Origin: Sphingomonas sp. BGYR3
Lineage (GTDB): Bacteria; Pseudomonadota; Alphaproteobacteria; Sphingomonadales; Sphingomonadaceae
DNA: 64,000 bases
NCBI RefSeq assembly: GCF_025153455.1
Contig: NZ_JANZNT010000001.1
Coordinates: 1,302,001-1,366,000 of the forward strand
Direction: 5' to 3'
In this document: one piece after another, positions 45,044 to 53,858 of the stretch
How positions within the stretch are numbered: position 1 is the stretch's first letter
How the letters are laid out: each line of letters starts with the position of its first letter
Program-made: the position numbers and the translations under genes
Notes under the pieces: model-generated
What the model was told of the DNA's origin: nothing
The model's database searches: none
The model's input: the letters and a program-made list of their open reading frames with translations, nothing else

Positions 45044-46185
45044 CGACATCCGCCCCACTCGCCCTCTATGTCCACTGGCCGTTCTGCGTCAGCAAATGCC
45101 CCTATTGCGACTTTAACAGCCATGTCCGCGAGACGGTGGATCAGGACGCATGGGCCGCCGCGCTGCTCGCTGACCTCGCCCACGAAGCCGCCCTATTGCC
45201 CGGGCGGCGGCTGGGATCGATCTTTTTCGGCGGCGGCACGCCGTCGCTGATGCCGCCCGCGACCGTCGCGGCGATCATCGACACGGCGACCGCCGCCTGG
45301 TCGCCGGTCGACCGCCTGGAGGTGACGCTGGAGGCAAATCCGTCCTCGGTAGAGGCGGCGCGCTTTGCCGATCTTGCCGCCGCGGGCGTCAACCGCGTCT
45401 CGCTGGGGCTGCAGGCGCTGGAGGATGCCGCGCTTGCCTTTCTGGGCCGTGCGCACGGCGTTGACGAGGGGCTGGCCGCGCTCGCCACGGCGCAGGCGTC
45501 CTTCGGCCGCGTCAGCTTCGACCTGATCTATGCCCGCCCCGGTCAGTCGCTTGCGGGGTGGGAGGCGGAACTGACCCGTGCCCTCGCCTATGGCACCGAG
45601 CATCTGTCGCTGTATCAACTGACCATCGAACCCGGCACGCGCTTCGCCACGCTGGCGGCAAAGGGCGATCTGGTGATCCCCGATGGCGATGCCGCCGCCG
45701 ATCTGTGGGACGCGACACAGGCGCTGACCACCGCCGCCGGGCTGCCGCTGTACGAGGTGTCGAACCATGCCCGGCCGGGCGCGGAAAGCCGCCATAACCT
45801 CAGCTACTGGCGCTATACCGACTATGCCGGCATCGGCCCCGGCGCGCATGGGCGGCGGGGCGGCATCGCCACGTTCCGCCATAAAAAGCCGGAAAACTGG
45901 ATCGCGGCGGTCGAACGCAACGGCCATGGGTTGCGAGAGGAAACCGCGCTCACGGCCGATGAACGCGCGACAGAGGCGATGGTGATGGGCCTGCGCCTGG
46001 CCGAGGGGCTGGACCTTGGTCACCTGACGAACGTCGGCAATGCCCCTGCGGACACGCGGATCGACATGAGCGCGGCCGACAGGCTGGCCGGGCACGGCCT
46101 TGTCTGGCGGACGCCCGACCGGATCGGCCTGACTCCCGCCGGGATGCCGCTGCTCGATGCCGTGCTGCGCGACCTGGCGCGTTAG
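45040..46185 (+). CDS. hemW: Radical SAM haem chaperone HemW
   Basis: A 381-residue radical SAM protein related to coproporphyrinogen dehydrogenase HemN that acts as a haem chaperone. The cluster motif is C16-x3-C20-x2-C23 (FCVSKCPYCDFN), followed by FFGGGTPSLMPP and a C-terminal HemN domain. The cysteine spacing and the absence of the HemN N-terminal arm fit HemW. The ATG overlaps the DUF559 stop; its own stop overlaps the convergent lipoprotein gene. Confidence 0.93.
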   Translation: MTTSAPLALYVHWPFCVSKCPYCDFNSHVRETVDQDAWAAALLADLAHEAALLPGRRLGSIFFGGGTPSLMPPATVAAIIDTATAAWSPVDRLEVTLEANPSSVEAARFADLAAAGVNRVSLGLQALEDAALAFLGRAHGVDEGLAALATAQASFGRVSFDLIYARPGQSLAGWEAELTRALAYGTEHLSLYQLTIEPGTRFATLAAKGDLVIPDGDAAADLWDATQALTTAAGLPLYEVSNHARPGAESRHNLSYWRYTDYAGIGPGAHGRRGGIATFRHKKPENWIAAVERNGHGLREETALTADERATEAMVMGLRLAEGLDLGHLTNVGNAPADTRIDMSAADRLAGHGLVWRTPDRIGLTPAGMPLLDAVLRDLAR

Positions 46186-47375
46186 TCGGCGAAGCTGCGC
46201 GGCGCCGCCGACACCACGGTCGTCGTGCCGCCACGGATTTCCTGAACCTCCAGCGCCCGCTCCGCCACGCCGTTGCGCCCGAACCGGAACGCCCCGTCCA
46301 GACCGGCAAAGCCGTCCTGCGACACCAGCCGCGCCTCGGGGAACGGCGTTCCCACCTTCCACTCGCGGGCGATCCGGATGGTCAGCAGCACCGCATCATA
46401 GCCCAGGCTGGACAGACGATAGGGCGCGGCACCGAACCGGGTGCGATATTTGGTAGCATAGGTGCGATACAGGCCGTTGGACACGCTGGCATACCATGCG
46501 CCGTTCAGCGCGGGATTGCCCGCCACGCCGGTATCGGTATTCCACAATTCGGTGCCCAGCAGCCGCGCACCGGCATTCTTGCCGCGCCGGATCGCCGGGA
46601 TGGACAGCGCCGCCGTCCCCGAACTGTCGGCGACCAGCACGGCCTGGAACGGCGATGCGCCATTCAGCCGGCCGACCGCCGCGTTGATCGATGCCTGGCT
46701 GCGGTCATAGCTCTGCATGGCGACCACGCGCCCGCCCGCCCCTTCGACCGCGCGCAGGAAACTGGTCGATGCCCGCTCCCCATACACGCCGCGCGGCATC
46801 AGGCCCGCGAAACTGGTGATGCCGCTCTGCCGGGCAAAACCGACCACCCGCTCGATCGACTGGTCGGGGGAATAACCCATGACATAGGCGCCGTTGCCCG
46901 CCACCGACACGTCGTTGGAAAAGCTGAGCACGGGAACGCCCGCCCGGCGCGCAATCGGCGTCACCGCGCGCACATCCTCGGCCAGCAAGGGGCCCAGGAT
47001 CAGGCGGTTGCCGTCCGCAATCGCCCGCTGCGCCGCCGCCGCCGCGCCGGTTGCGGTGTCATAGGTGGTGATGCGCACCGCCTTGGTATTGGTGTCCAGC
47101 AGGGCCAGCGTGGTCGCGTTGGACAGGCTCTGCCCAACGCCGGCATTGGCACCGGTTAACGGCACCAGCAGCGCGACCCGGTGCCGCTCGCGGTCCTCCG
47201 GGATGCCGCCGGTGACGGGCGGCGGTGGCACGGGGCGTGGCCGGGTGACCGGGCCGGGCTGTTGCGGCCCCTGTTTCGGCACGACCTGACATCCGGCCAG
47301 CGCCAGGCCAAGGCCGATTGCCGCCAGCCTGAACCACGTCGTCATCCTTCCGGGTTTCCCTGCCGCCTCAGTCAT
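46182..47375 (-). CDS. LpoA-like penicillin-binding protein activator lipoprotein
   Basis: A 397-residue lipoprotein with lipobox LAGC (Cys29), a Pro-rich linker (about 35-55) and a periplasmic-binding-protein type I fold (about 65-397, starting RVALLVPLTGANAGVGQSL). In gammaproteobacteria LpoA activates PBP1A from the outer membrane; here only the substrate-binding half is present. The ATG at 47375 follows GGGAG at 5-base spacing; another ATG lies at 47345. It is divergent from rsmI with only 15 bp between starts, matching the widespread lpoA/rsmI/yraN neighbourhood. Confidence 0.85.
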   Translation of the reverse strand: MTEAAGKPGRMTTWFRLAAIGLGLALAGCQVVPKQGPQQPGPVTRPRPVPPPPVTGGIPEDRERHRVALLVPLTGANAGVGQSLSNATTLALLDTNTKAVRITTYDTATGAAAAAQRAIADGNRLILGPLLAEDVRAVTPIARRAGVPVLSFSNDVSVAGNGAYVMGYSPDQSIERVVGFARQSGITSFAGLMPRGVYGERASTSFLRAVEGAGGRVVAMQSYDRSQASINAAVGRLNGASPFQAVLVADSSGTAALSIPAIRRGKNAGARLLGTELWNTDTGVAGNPALNGAWYASVSNGLYRTYATKYRTRFGAAPYRLSSLGYDAVLLTIRIAREWKVGTPFPEARLVSQDGFAGLDGAFRFGRNGVAERALEVQEIRGGTTTVVSAAPRSFAD

Positions 47376-47390
47376 GCCACTCCCGTCCTC

Positions 47391-48236
47391 ATGCACGCCG
47401 AACTCTCGCCCGGTCTCTATATCGTCGCCACGCCCATCGGCAATCTCGGCGATCTCTCGCCGCGCGCCGCCGACATCCTCTCCCGCGCCGATGTCATCGC
47501 GGTGGAGGACAGCCGGGTCACAGCAGGCCTCCTGCGCCATATCGGCATCAAGCGGCCAATGACACCCTATCATGACCATAATGCCGATCAGGTCCGCCCT
47601 GGCCTGATCGAACGGATGGCACGACAAGTGGTTGCGCTGGTCAGCGATGCGGGCACGCCGCTGATTTCCGATCCGGGGTTCAAACTGGTGCGCGATGCGC
47701 GGGCGGCCGGGCATCTGGTCGTCACCATTCCCGGTCCTTGCGCCGCGATTGCCGCACTGACGCTGGCCGGGCTGCCCACCGACCGGTTCTTCTTCCTGGG
47801 CTTTCTGCCCGCCAAATCGGGGGCGCGGGCAGAGGCGATCCGCGAGGTCGCTGGCATCCGCGCCACGCTGATCCTTTATGAATCCGGCCCCCGCCTTGCC
47901 GCCTGCCTGACCGCGCTGGCCGAGGGGCTGGGGGATCGCGAAGCGGCGGTGGCGCGCGAAATCAGCAAGAAGTTCGAGGAATGCGTCACCGGCACGCTGG
48001 TTCAGCTTGCCGAACGCTATGCCGATGCCCCGCCAAAGGGCGAAATCGTGGTGATCGTCGGCCCGCCTGCCGATGCGCCGCCCCCCGCCATCGAGGATGC
48101 CGACGCCGCGCTGGCAGAGGCGATGACCCGCCTGCCCGCATCAAAGGCCGCGGGCGAGGTGGCGAAACGCTTCGGCCTCGACCGGCGCGAACTCTATGCA
48201 CGCGCCATGGCGCTGAAAGGCGAATCGGATGCGTGA
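47391..48236 (+). CDS. rsmI: 16S rRNA 2'-O-ribose methyltransferase RsmI
   Basis: A 281-residue SAM-dependent enzyme that methylates C1402 of 16S rRNA at the ribose. Family blocks are GLYIVATPIGNLGDLSPRA at the N-terminus, AVEDSRVTAGLL, VALVSDAGTPLISDPG and VTIPGPCAAIAAL. Longer readings of the frame lie inside the divergent gene. The stop overlaps yraN by 8 bases. Confidence 0.95.
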   Translation: MHAELSPGLYIVATPIGNLGDLSPRAADILSRADVIAVEDSRVTAGLLRHIGIKRPMTPYHDHNADQVRPGLIERMARQVVALVSDAGTPLISDPGFKLVRDARAAGHLVVTIPGPCAAIAALTLAGLPTDRFFFLGFLPAKSGARAEAIREVAGIRATLILYESGPRLAACLTALAEGLGDREAAVAREISKKFEECVTGTLVQLAERYADAPPKGEIVVIVGPPADAPPPAIEDADAALAEAMTRLPASKAAGEVAKRFGLDRRELYARAMALKGESDA

Positions 48237-48582
48237 CCGCCGCGCGGCAGAGGCGATGGGCCGGGCGGGTGAGGACAGCGCCGCCCGATGGCTGGAACAG
48301 CAGGGATGGCACATCCTGGACCGCCGCGTGCGGACGCGCGCGGGCGAGGTCGACCTGATCGCCGCCCGTCCCGGCCTGATCGCCTTTGTCGAGGTAAAGC
48401 TGCGCGCAACCCCTGCCGACCTGGATTTCGCCATCGACGAACATCGCCTGGCCCGGGTCGCCGCCGCTGCCGAGGCGCTGGCGCATCGATACGCCACCGA
48501 TGGACAGGATATCCGCATCGACGTCCTGCTCATCGCGCCCGGTCATCCGCCCCGGCATATCGAGAATGCGTGGATCGGGTGA
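48229..48582 (+). CDS. yraN: UPF0102 protein YraN
   Basis: A 117-residue predicted nuclease-like protein of the YraN family. It has the motifs GRAGEDSAARWLEQQGWHIL, AGEVDLIAARPGLIAFVEVK with the expected E/D-x-EVK metal site, and RIDVLLI. The cellular role is not established. Its position between rsmI and gshB is conserved in many Alphaproteobacteria. Confidence 0.92.
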   Translation: MRDRRAAEAMGRAGEDSAARWLEQQGWHILDRRVRTRAGEVDLIAARPGLIAFVEVKLRATPADLDFAIDEHRLARVAAAAEALAHRYATDGQDIRIDVLLIAPGHPPRHIENAWIG

Positions 48583-48637
48583 CATATGCCGGGCCAGCCC
48601 CTATCTGCCCGCCAGCTATCGAGGGGAATGACCAACC

Positions 48638-49594
48638 ATGCCGCTGACCGTCGCTGTCCAGATGGACCCGCTGGACACCATCAACATTGCGGGCGATTCG
48701 ACCTTTGCCCTGATGCTGTCCGCCCAGGCGCGCGGCCACCGGCTGTTCCATTATCTGGTTCAGGACCTCAGCTGGTCCGACGGGCGGCTATGGACGCGGG
48801 CGCATCCCGTCACCGTGCGGCGCGAACCGGGTAATCACTTCGACCTCGGCGATCCAGTCAATCTTGATCTGGGCGATGAAGCGGACGTGGTGCTGATGCG
48901 TCAGGATCCGCCCTTCGACCTCAGCTACATCACCGCCACCCACCTGCTGGAGCGGATCGGAGACCGCACCCTCGTCGTCAACGATCCCCGTTCGGTGCGC
49001 GATGCGCCCGAAAAGGTCTGGGTCCTCGATTTCGCCCGCTTCATGCCGCCGACGCTCGTCACCCGGTCCTATGACGAGGCAAAGGCGTTTCTGGCGCAGC
49101 ACGGCGCGATCGTCGTCAAACCGCTGCACGGCAATGGCGGCAAGGCGATCTTCAAGATCGACGCCGATGGCCAGAACCTGTCCTCGCTGATGGAGGTGTT
49201 CAACACCGCCTATCGCGAACCGCACATGGTTCAGGCATTCCTGCCGGACGTGGCACACGGCGACAAACGCATCGTGCTGGTCGATGGCGAGGTTGCGGGC
49301 GCGATCAACCGCATCCCCGGCGCTGGGGAGATCCGGTCGAACCTGGCGGTCGGCGGTTCGGCGGTGCAGGCCGACCTGACCCCGCGGGAGCGCGAGATCT
49401 GCGCCGCGCTTGGCCCGGAACTGAAACGGCGCGGGCTGATCTTTGTCGGCATCGACGTGATCGGCGGCGAATGGCTGACCGAAATCAACGTGACCAGCCC
49501 GACCGGCATCGTCGCCATCGACCGGTTCAACGGCACGGATACCGCCGCCATGATCTGGGACGCGATCGAGGCTCGGGTCGCGGCCCGCGGCTGA
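48638..49594 (+). CDS. gshB: Glutathione synthase
   Basis: A 318-residue ATP-grasp enzyme that joins glycine to gamma-glutamylcysteine in the last step of glutathione synthesis. Seen are VAVQMDPLDTINIAGDSTFA at the N-terminus, the ATP-grasp region VVKPLHGNGGKAIFKI, DKRIVLVDGEVAGAINRIP and the metal site TEINVTSPTGI. The start is preceded by a GAGGGGAAT-type ribosome site. Probably in one unit with rsmI and yraN. Confidence 0.95.
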   Translation: MPLTVAVQMDPLDTINIAGDSTFALMLSAQARGHRLFHYLVQDLSWSDGRLWTRAHPVTVRREPGNHFDLGDPVNLDLGDEADVVLMRQDPPFDLSYITATHLLERIGDRTLVVNDPRSVRDAPEKVWVLDFARFMPPTLVTRSYDEAKAFLAQHGAIVVKPLHGNGGKAIFKIDADGQNLSSLMEVFNTAYREPHMVQAFLPDVAHGDKRIVLVDGEVAGAINRIPGAGEIRSNLAVGGSAVQADLTPREREICAALGPELKRRGLIFVGIDVIGGEWLTEINVTSPTGIVAIDRFNGTDTAAMIWDAIEARVAARG

Positions 49595-49637
49595 TCATGC
49601 GCTGCGTGCGATTGCCGCACTCGTGCGTTGGGGCGGC

Positions 49638-50237
49638 ATGACCGACTGGATTCTCGACTGGATCGCCTGGGGCGGATATGTCGCCATCTTCCTGTTGATG
49701 GCGCTGGAAAACATCGTGCCGCCGGTGCCGTCCGAAGTGATCATGGGCCTGGGCGGCATGGCGATCGCGCGCGGCGACATGAGCTTCTGGCCGCTGCTCA
49801 TCTGGGGCACGCTGGGCACGCTGGCCGGCAATTACTGGTGGTACTGGGTCGGCCGCCGCGTCGGCTATCACCGCCTTCGCCCCTTTGTCGAACGCCACGG
49901 CCGGTGGCTGACGCTCGACTGGGCGGATGTGGAGCGAGTTCACCATTTCTTCCTGCGCCATGGCGGGATCACCGTGTTCGTGTTCCGCATGCTGCCGACG
50001 TTTCGCACGATGATCTCGCTGCCCGCCGGCATGACGGGGATGTCGGTGTGGCGCTTTTCGCTGTGGACGCTGGCGGGCAGCAGCGTGTGGAACGCCGTGC
50101 TGATCGCCGCCGGCTATTATCTGGGCGCCAATTTCCGCGAACTCGACCGCTATGTCGGGCCGATCGCGGTGGCGATGACGGTGGGGATCATCGTCATCTA
50201 TCTCTACCGCGTCATCACCTGGAAAAAGGAGGATTAG
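49638..50237 (+). CDS. DedA-family membrane protein
   Basis: A 199-residue inner-membrane protein of the DedA/SNARE-associated family, members of which move polyprenyl or phospholipid head groups across membranes and affect envelope stress. Motifs are ENIVPPVPSEVIMGLGG in the first re-entrant region, GNYWWYWVGRRVGYHR, and FRMLPTFRTMISLPAGMTGM. The ATG of MTDWILDW is preferred to a GTG five codons upstream because GGGGCGGC precedes it. Its stop overlaps the convergent xerC. Confidence 0.9.
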   Translation: MTDWILDWIAWGGYVAIFLLMALENIVPPVPSEVIMGLGGMAIARGDMSFWPLLIWGTLGTLAGNYWWYWVGRRVGYHRLRPFVERHGRWLTLDWADVERVHHFFLRHGGITVFVFRMLPTFRTMISLPAGMTGMSVWRFSLWTLAGSSVWNAVLIAAGYYLGANFRELDRYVGPIAVAMTVGIIVIYLYRVITWKKED

Positions 50238-51130
50238 GCGCGCGGGTGGGCGTTGCGATACACGTCCATCAGATGCGCTGCATCCACGCCGGTATAGACC
50301 TGCGTCGACGACAGGCTGGCATGGCCCAGCAACGCCTGTAGCGAGCGCAGGTCCGCCCCCCGGCCCAGCAGGTGCGTGGCAAAGCTGTGGCGCAGCGCAT
50401 GGGGCGTCGTCCGTCCGTTCAGGCCAAGCCGCACCCGTGCCGCGCGCACCGACTTGCGGATGATCGCGGGCGACAGCGGCCCGCCCCGCGCGCCCCGGAA
50501 CAGCACGGCATCGCGCGCCGTGCCATAGGGGCAGAGCCGCACATACTCCTCGATTGCCGCACGCACCGGCGACAATACCGGCACGATCCGCGTCTTGGCC
50601 CGCTTGCCCGTCACCACCATGGTCTCGCCCAGCGGCAGGATGGCCCCGGTCAGCGCCATCGCCTCCCCGATGCGCAGCCCCGCGCCGTACAGCAGCAGCA
50701 GTACTGCCCAGTCGCGCGCCGCGATCCACGGCTCATCCGCCTGTTCGGCCACATCCTCGGCCAGCGCGACCGCCTCGTCCGGGCTGACCGGCCGGGGCAG
50801 CCCCTTTTTCACGCGCGGTCCTTTCAGCCGGGGCAGCGCCGCCCCCTCCCCGCCTGCCCAGGCCAGGAACCCGCGCACCGCAGACAGCTCCCGCGCGGCA
50901 GAGGCGTTGGTCAGGCCATCGGCGCGCCGATGCGCCAGGAACGCGCGCAGGTCGGCCGCATTCACTCCGCCCAGCGCCGCCCGGTCGACCGGGCCGCCCC
51001 AATGCCCCTGCAGAAACGCGATCAGCCGCTCCGCCGTCGCCTGATAGGCGCGGACCGTGTGCGCCGACCGCCGCCGGTCGCGCGTAAGGTGCCGGGCGTA
51101 TTCCAGCGGCAGCGGCGGCGGCCCCTCCAT
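50234..51130 (-). CDS. xerC: Tyrosine recombinase XerC
   Basis: A 298-residue site-specific recombinase that acts with XerD at dif to resolve chromosome dimers. Catalytic residues are all visible: R153 (GAGLRIGEA), K176 (TGKRAKT), H244 and R247 (HALRHSFATHLL), H270 (LLGHASL) and nucleophile Y279 (STQVYT). The size and lack of nearby attachment sites or cargo argue for a housekeeping XerC rather than an element integrase. Confidence 0.93.
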   Translation of the reverse strand: MEGPPPLPLEYARHLTRDRRRSAHTVRAYQATAERLIAFLQGHWGGPVDRAALGGVNAADLRAFLAHRRADGLTNASAARELSAVRGFLAWAGGEGAALPRLKGPRVKKGLPRPVSPDEAVALAEDVAEQADEPWIAARDWAVLLLLYGAGLRIGEAMALTGAILPLGETMVVTGKRAKTRIVPVLSPVRAAIEEYVRLCPYGTARDAVLFRGARGGPLSPAIIRKSVRAARVRLGLNGRTTPHALRHSFATHLLGRGADLRSLQALLGHASLSSTQVYTGVDAAHLMDVYRNAHPRA

Positions 51131-51134
51131 GCCC

Positions 51135-52064
51135 CTAATTCCCGGCGGGTTCGCGCCGCGTCAGGATCGCACGGGCCAGGTCGGCAATCCGCTCGCCCAG
51201 CGCGCGATATTCCGTTTCGTATGCCGACCCGTTGCGCCATGCGAGCGCGATGGAGCGATAGACGTTCCAGCCGGGGATTTTCAGGATTTTCAGGCTGGAA
51301 CTGCCGCCGACCTCCGACGACAGGTACAGGCCGGGCAACAGCGTCATGCCCATGCCGCTGGCCACCATCTGATGCAGGCTGTCCAGGCTGGTGCCCTCAT
51401 AATCCGGGCTGATCGCCATGCCGTGATCGCTGGCAACCTCGGCCAGCTGGCGGTGGAAATGATGGCGCGGATCCATCGACAGCATCACTTCGCCGCGCAG
51501 GTCCGCAATCGTCACCTCGTCGCGCCGGGTCAGCGGATGGTCGGCCGCCACCACCGGCAGCAACGGTTCGCGGAACAGCGGCTCGATCACCACGCCCTCG
51601 CCGCCGATCGGCAACGGCCCCAGATGCAGGTCGATCTGCCCGCGCGAAAGCTCCAGCGCCTGATGCGCGGGAATCCCTTCGCGGACATACAGGCGCAGGT
51701 CCGGCGCATATTCGTGCAGGCGCGAAATGATCGGCGACAACAGATACGGCCCCAGCGTCGGCGTGGTGCCCAGCCGCAGGGTGCCGGACAGGCCATGCCG
51801 CCCCTGCCGCGCCACCGCCTCCAGCTCGCGCACATCGCGCAGGATCGCGCGCGCCCGGTCGATGATCGCGCGGCCGATCGGCGTCGGGATCGCCCCGTTC
51901 GCCCGCCGCTCCACCAGTGTGATGCCCAGTTCTTCCTCAAGCACGCGGATCTGCTGGCTCAATGTCGGCTGGGACACATTGGCGCTGACCGCGGCCTGGC
52001 CGAAACTATGCGCATCGGCGATGGCGACGAGATATTCGAGTTGGCGCAGCTTGACCATGGGCAC
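51135..52064 (-). CDS. OxyR-like LysR-family regulator without cysteines
   Basis: A 309-residue LysR-type regulator: winged helix-turn-helix (about 4-64, with AAVSANVSQPTLSQQIRVLE) and a substrate-binding domain most like OxyR (YEGTSLDSLHQMVASGMGMT, LLPGLYL). OxyR proteins sense peroxide by a pair of cysteines, but this sequence has no cysteine at all; the peroxidatic position falls in MDPRHHFHRQ. It is therefore unlikely to sense peroxide by disulphide formation. Two nearby ATGs (residues 1 and 3) are possible. Target genes are not obvious; no catalase or ahpC is adjacent. Confidence 0.88.
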   Translation of the reverse strand: MPMVKLRQLEYLVAIADAHSFGQAAVSANVSQPTLSQQIRVLEEELGITLVERRANGAIPTPIGRAIIDRARAILRDVRELEAVARQGRHGLSGTLRLGTTPTLGPYLLSPIISRLHEYAPDLRLYVREGIPAHQALELSRGQIDLHLGPLPIGGEGVVIEPLFREPLLPVVAADHPLTRRDEVTIADLRGEVMLSMDPRHHFHRQLAEVASDHGMAISPDYEGTSLDSLHQMVASGMGMTLLPGLYLSSEVGGSSSLKILKIPGWNVYRSIALAWRNGSAYETEYRALGERIADLARAILTRREPAGN

Positions 52065-52409
52065 TCCCCTTTCCGCCGGGCATAGCGAAAACCTATCAAA
52101 AGTACCATCCTAAATCCATTTGAGCTTTGGGTTGGTCACGGGCATTCCTTTTCCAGCGGGCCAATGTCCCCTTGCCCCCACCGGTCCGCAACCGCAGAGC
52201 CTGTTCCCAAAGCCGATCCACGCGACATGGACGGCGGGGCGCAGACAGGACGCGACCAAGGTCTTGCGCCCGTGGCTCTGCGCCGGCCGGGAGCCCCCTG
52301 ACCAGGGCTCCCGGTCGGACCACCCGGGATGGCGGCCTGCCCGCCGCCATCTCACTCATGGGTCGGCCATGTTCGCATGGCGCGGACCCGCAGATGGATG
52401 GAGAGGGTT
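52065..52409. other. 345-bp intergenic stretch with one strong hairpin
   Basis: No convincing gene: short open frames on both strands lack a ribosome site and protein-like composition. CCGGGAGCCC and GGGCTCCCGG (about 52288-52316) form a perfect stem with an 8-nt loop, without a T-run. It could be part of the leader of the downstream small gene or an unannotated small RNA. Confidence 0.5.
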
Positions 52410-52814
52410 ATGCCGACGTCGTTATGGCCCATCATGGCACTGCTGCTCACCCCTGCCCCGGCAAAGACAGTAGTGATCGAAAACCGGACCGAGCGGCCTG
52501 TCCATCTGCGGGAAAACCGGATGCCCGGCCATTTCGTCAATGCTCCCACCGCGCGCATTGCGCCCGGATCGGCGGAATGGCTGGGCAGCCCATTGGGCAA
52601 GATCATGGTGCCCGTGTCCGAGGCGGACCAGCACCGGCTGGAACTCAGCTATGTCGATGAACAGGGCAATGGCTGCCGCTTCGTCGCCGCGATCGAGGCG
52701 CACAGCGAAGCCTGGGTCCGGTTGCGACCCGCCGCCTCCGCCATCGGAACCGCGCGGTGCGAGGCACGGACCGGCCGAACCGTCGGGGATTTCGTCTATG
52801 TCATCGCCGGATGA
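52410..52814 (+). CDS. Small secreted protein of unknown function
   Basis: A 134-residue protein starting MPTSLWPIMALLLTPAPA, a likely signal peptide, preceded by GAGAGGG. The mature part is beta-rich with two cysteines (about C88 and C115) that could form a disulphide. The pattern VVIENRTERPVHLREN, then GHFVNAPTARIAPGSAEWLG, loosely recalls small beta-sandwich proteins of the aegerolysin type, but this is a weak impression. Not otherwise recognised. It overlaps the next small ORF by 17 bases. Confidence 0.55.
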   Translation: MPTSLWPIMALLLTPAPAKTVVIENRTERPVHLRENRMPGHFVNAPTARIAPGSAEWLGSPLGKIMVPVSEADQHRLELSYVDEQGNGCRFVAAIEAHSEAWVRLRPAASAIGTARCEARTGRTVGDFVYVIAG

Positions 52815-53067
52815 CGAACCGCTCGGCACGGCCGTCCCGGCGCTGTTCGATGCCGCGCTGATCCGGGCGATCCGCGACGGGCGCCCGGCCGGGGTTTGCG
52901 GCATGATCGCGGTCGCGCACCGGCTGAAACGCGATCTTGGCGCATCCGGCGTGCGGGTCGCCCGGCTGGCGGCGCGGGCGGTCATCGGTACCAATGCGGC
53001 CCCCGCGACGGAGCGGCGCGCGCTGGTCCGTTTTCACACCCTCGCCCGGCCGGCGCGCCGACCCTGA
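52798..53067 (+). CDS. Hypothetical 89-residue protein
   Basis: Starts at an ATG inside the end of the preceding gene and reads MSSPDDEPLGTAVPALFDAA with a following basic, Ala/Arg-rich helical sequence (VAHRLKRDLGASGVRVARLA). No signal peptide, membrane segment or known motif is seen. It may be real by coupling to the upstream gene or a chance frame in GC-rich DNA. Confidence 0.35.
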   Translation: MSSPDDEPLGTAVPALFDAALIRAIRDGRPAGVCGMIAVAHRLKRDLGASGVRVARLAARAVIGTNAAPATERRALVRFHTLARPARRP

Positions 53068-53073
53068 TCCGTC

Positions 53074-53727
53074 TCAGGCGATGGTTTCGCCGGTCTTGGC
53101 CCAATCGGCCATGAACCCCTCGATCCCCTTGTCGGTCAGCGGATGCTTGACCAGCTGGCGGATCACGGCCGGCGGGGCGGTCATCACATCGGCACCGATC
53201 CGCGCCGACTCCAGCACATGAACGGGGTGACGCACGCTGGCGACCAGGATTTCGGTGCCGAACGCATAGTTGTCATAGATCAGGCGGATGTCGCGGATCA
53301 GGTCCATGCCATCGAACCCCAGATCGTCATGCCGCCCGACAAAGGGCGAAATGAACGTCGCGCCCGCCTTGGCCGCCAGCAACGCCTGATTGGCCGAAAA
53401 GCACAGGGTCACGTTGGTCATCACGCCCTGGCTGCTCAGCGCCTTGCACGCGCGCAGGCCATCCAGCGTCAGCGGCAGCTTGACGCACACATTGTCGGCG
53501 ATGGCGCGCACCACCTCGGCCTCGCGCATCATGCCGTCATAATCCAGCGCGACCACCTCGGCCGAAACCGGTCCGTCGACCAGGCCACAGATTTCCGCCA
53601 CGACCTCAAGAAACCGGCGACCCGATTTGTGGATCAGCGAGGGATTGGTGGTCACGCCGTCCAGCAGGCCGGTTGCGGCCAGATCGGCGATCTCGGCGGT
53701 GTCGGCGGTGTCGACAAAAAACTTCAT
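53074..53727 (-). CDS. Transaldolase / fructose-6-phosphate aldolase family protein
   Basis: A 217-residue small-type transaldolase. [29 protein letters not shown], the Schiff-base lysine K83 in [26 protein letters not shown] and SPFVGRHDD are characteristic. The family contains both transaldolases of the pentose phosphate pathway and fructose-6-phosphate aldolases; sequence by eye does not separate them, though size and oligomer type fit MipB/TalC. The ATG at 53727 begins the canonical N-terminus; longer readings are spurious. Confidence 0.92.
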   Translation of the reverse strand: MKFFVDTADTAEIADLAATGLLDGVTTNPSLIHKSGRRFLEVVAEICGLVDGPVSAEVVALDYDGMMREAEVVRAIADNVCVKLPLTLDGLRACKALSSQGVMTNVTLCFSANQALLAAKAGATFISPFVGRHDDLGFDGMDLIRDIRLIYDNYAFGTEILVASVRHPVHVLESARIGADVMTAPPAVIRQLVKHPLTDKGIEGFMADWAKTGETIA

Positions 53728-53858
53728 GATATCCCTCTTGCGGTCGGCGGAGTCGCCCTCGCCGCCCTTTCGCCCATCCGCAGGCCGCGGGCAAGGGCGG
53801 CCCGAACGGGATCGCCGCGGCACCAGTTGTTAACCAAACCGGCGCTAAACCGTGCATC

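Noticed and set aside
50234..51130. XerC-like recombinase as an integrase of a mobile island
   Set aside because: No attachment-site repeats, no adjacent tRNA and no cargo genes; size and motifs fit housekeeping XerC.
52096..52359. Minus-strand 87-codon and overlapping 81-codon frames upstream of the LysR gene
   Set aside because: No ribosome site, unbalanced composition and a strong hairpin running through them; better explained as non-coding.
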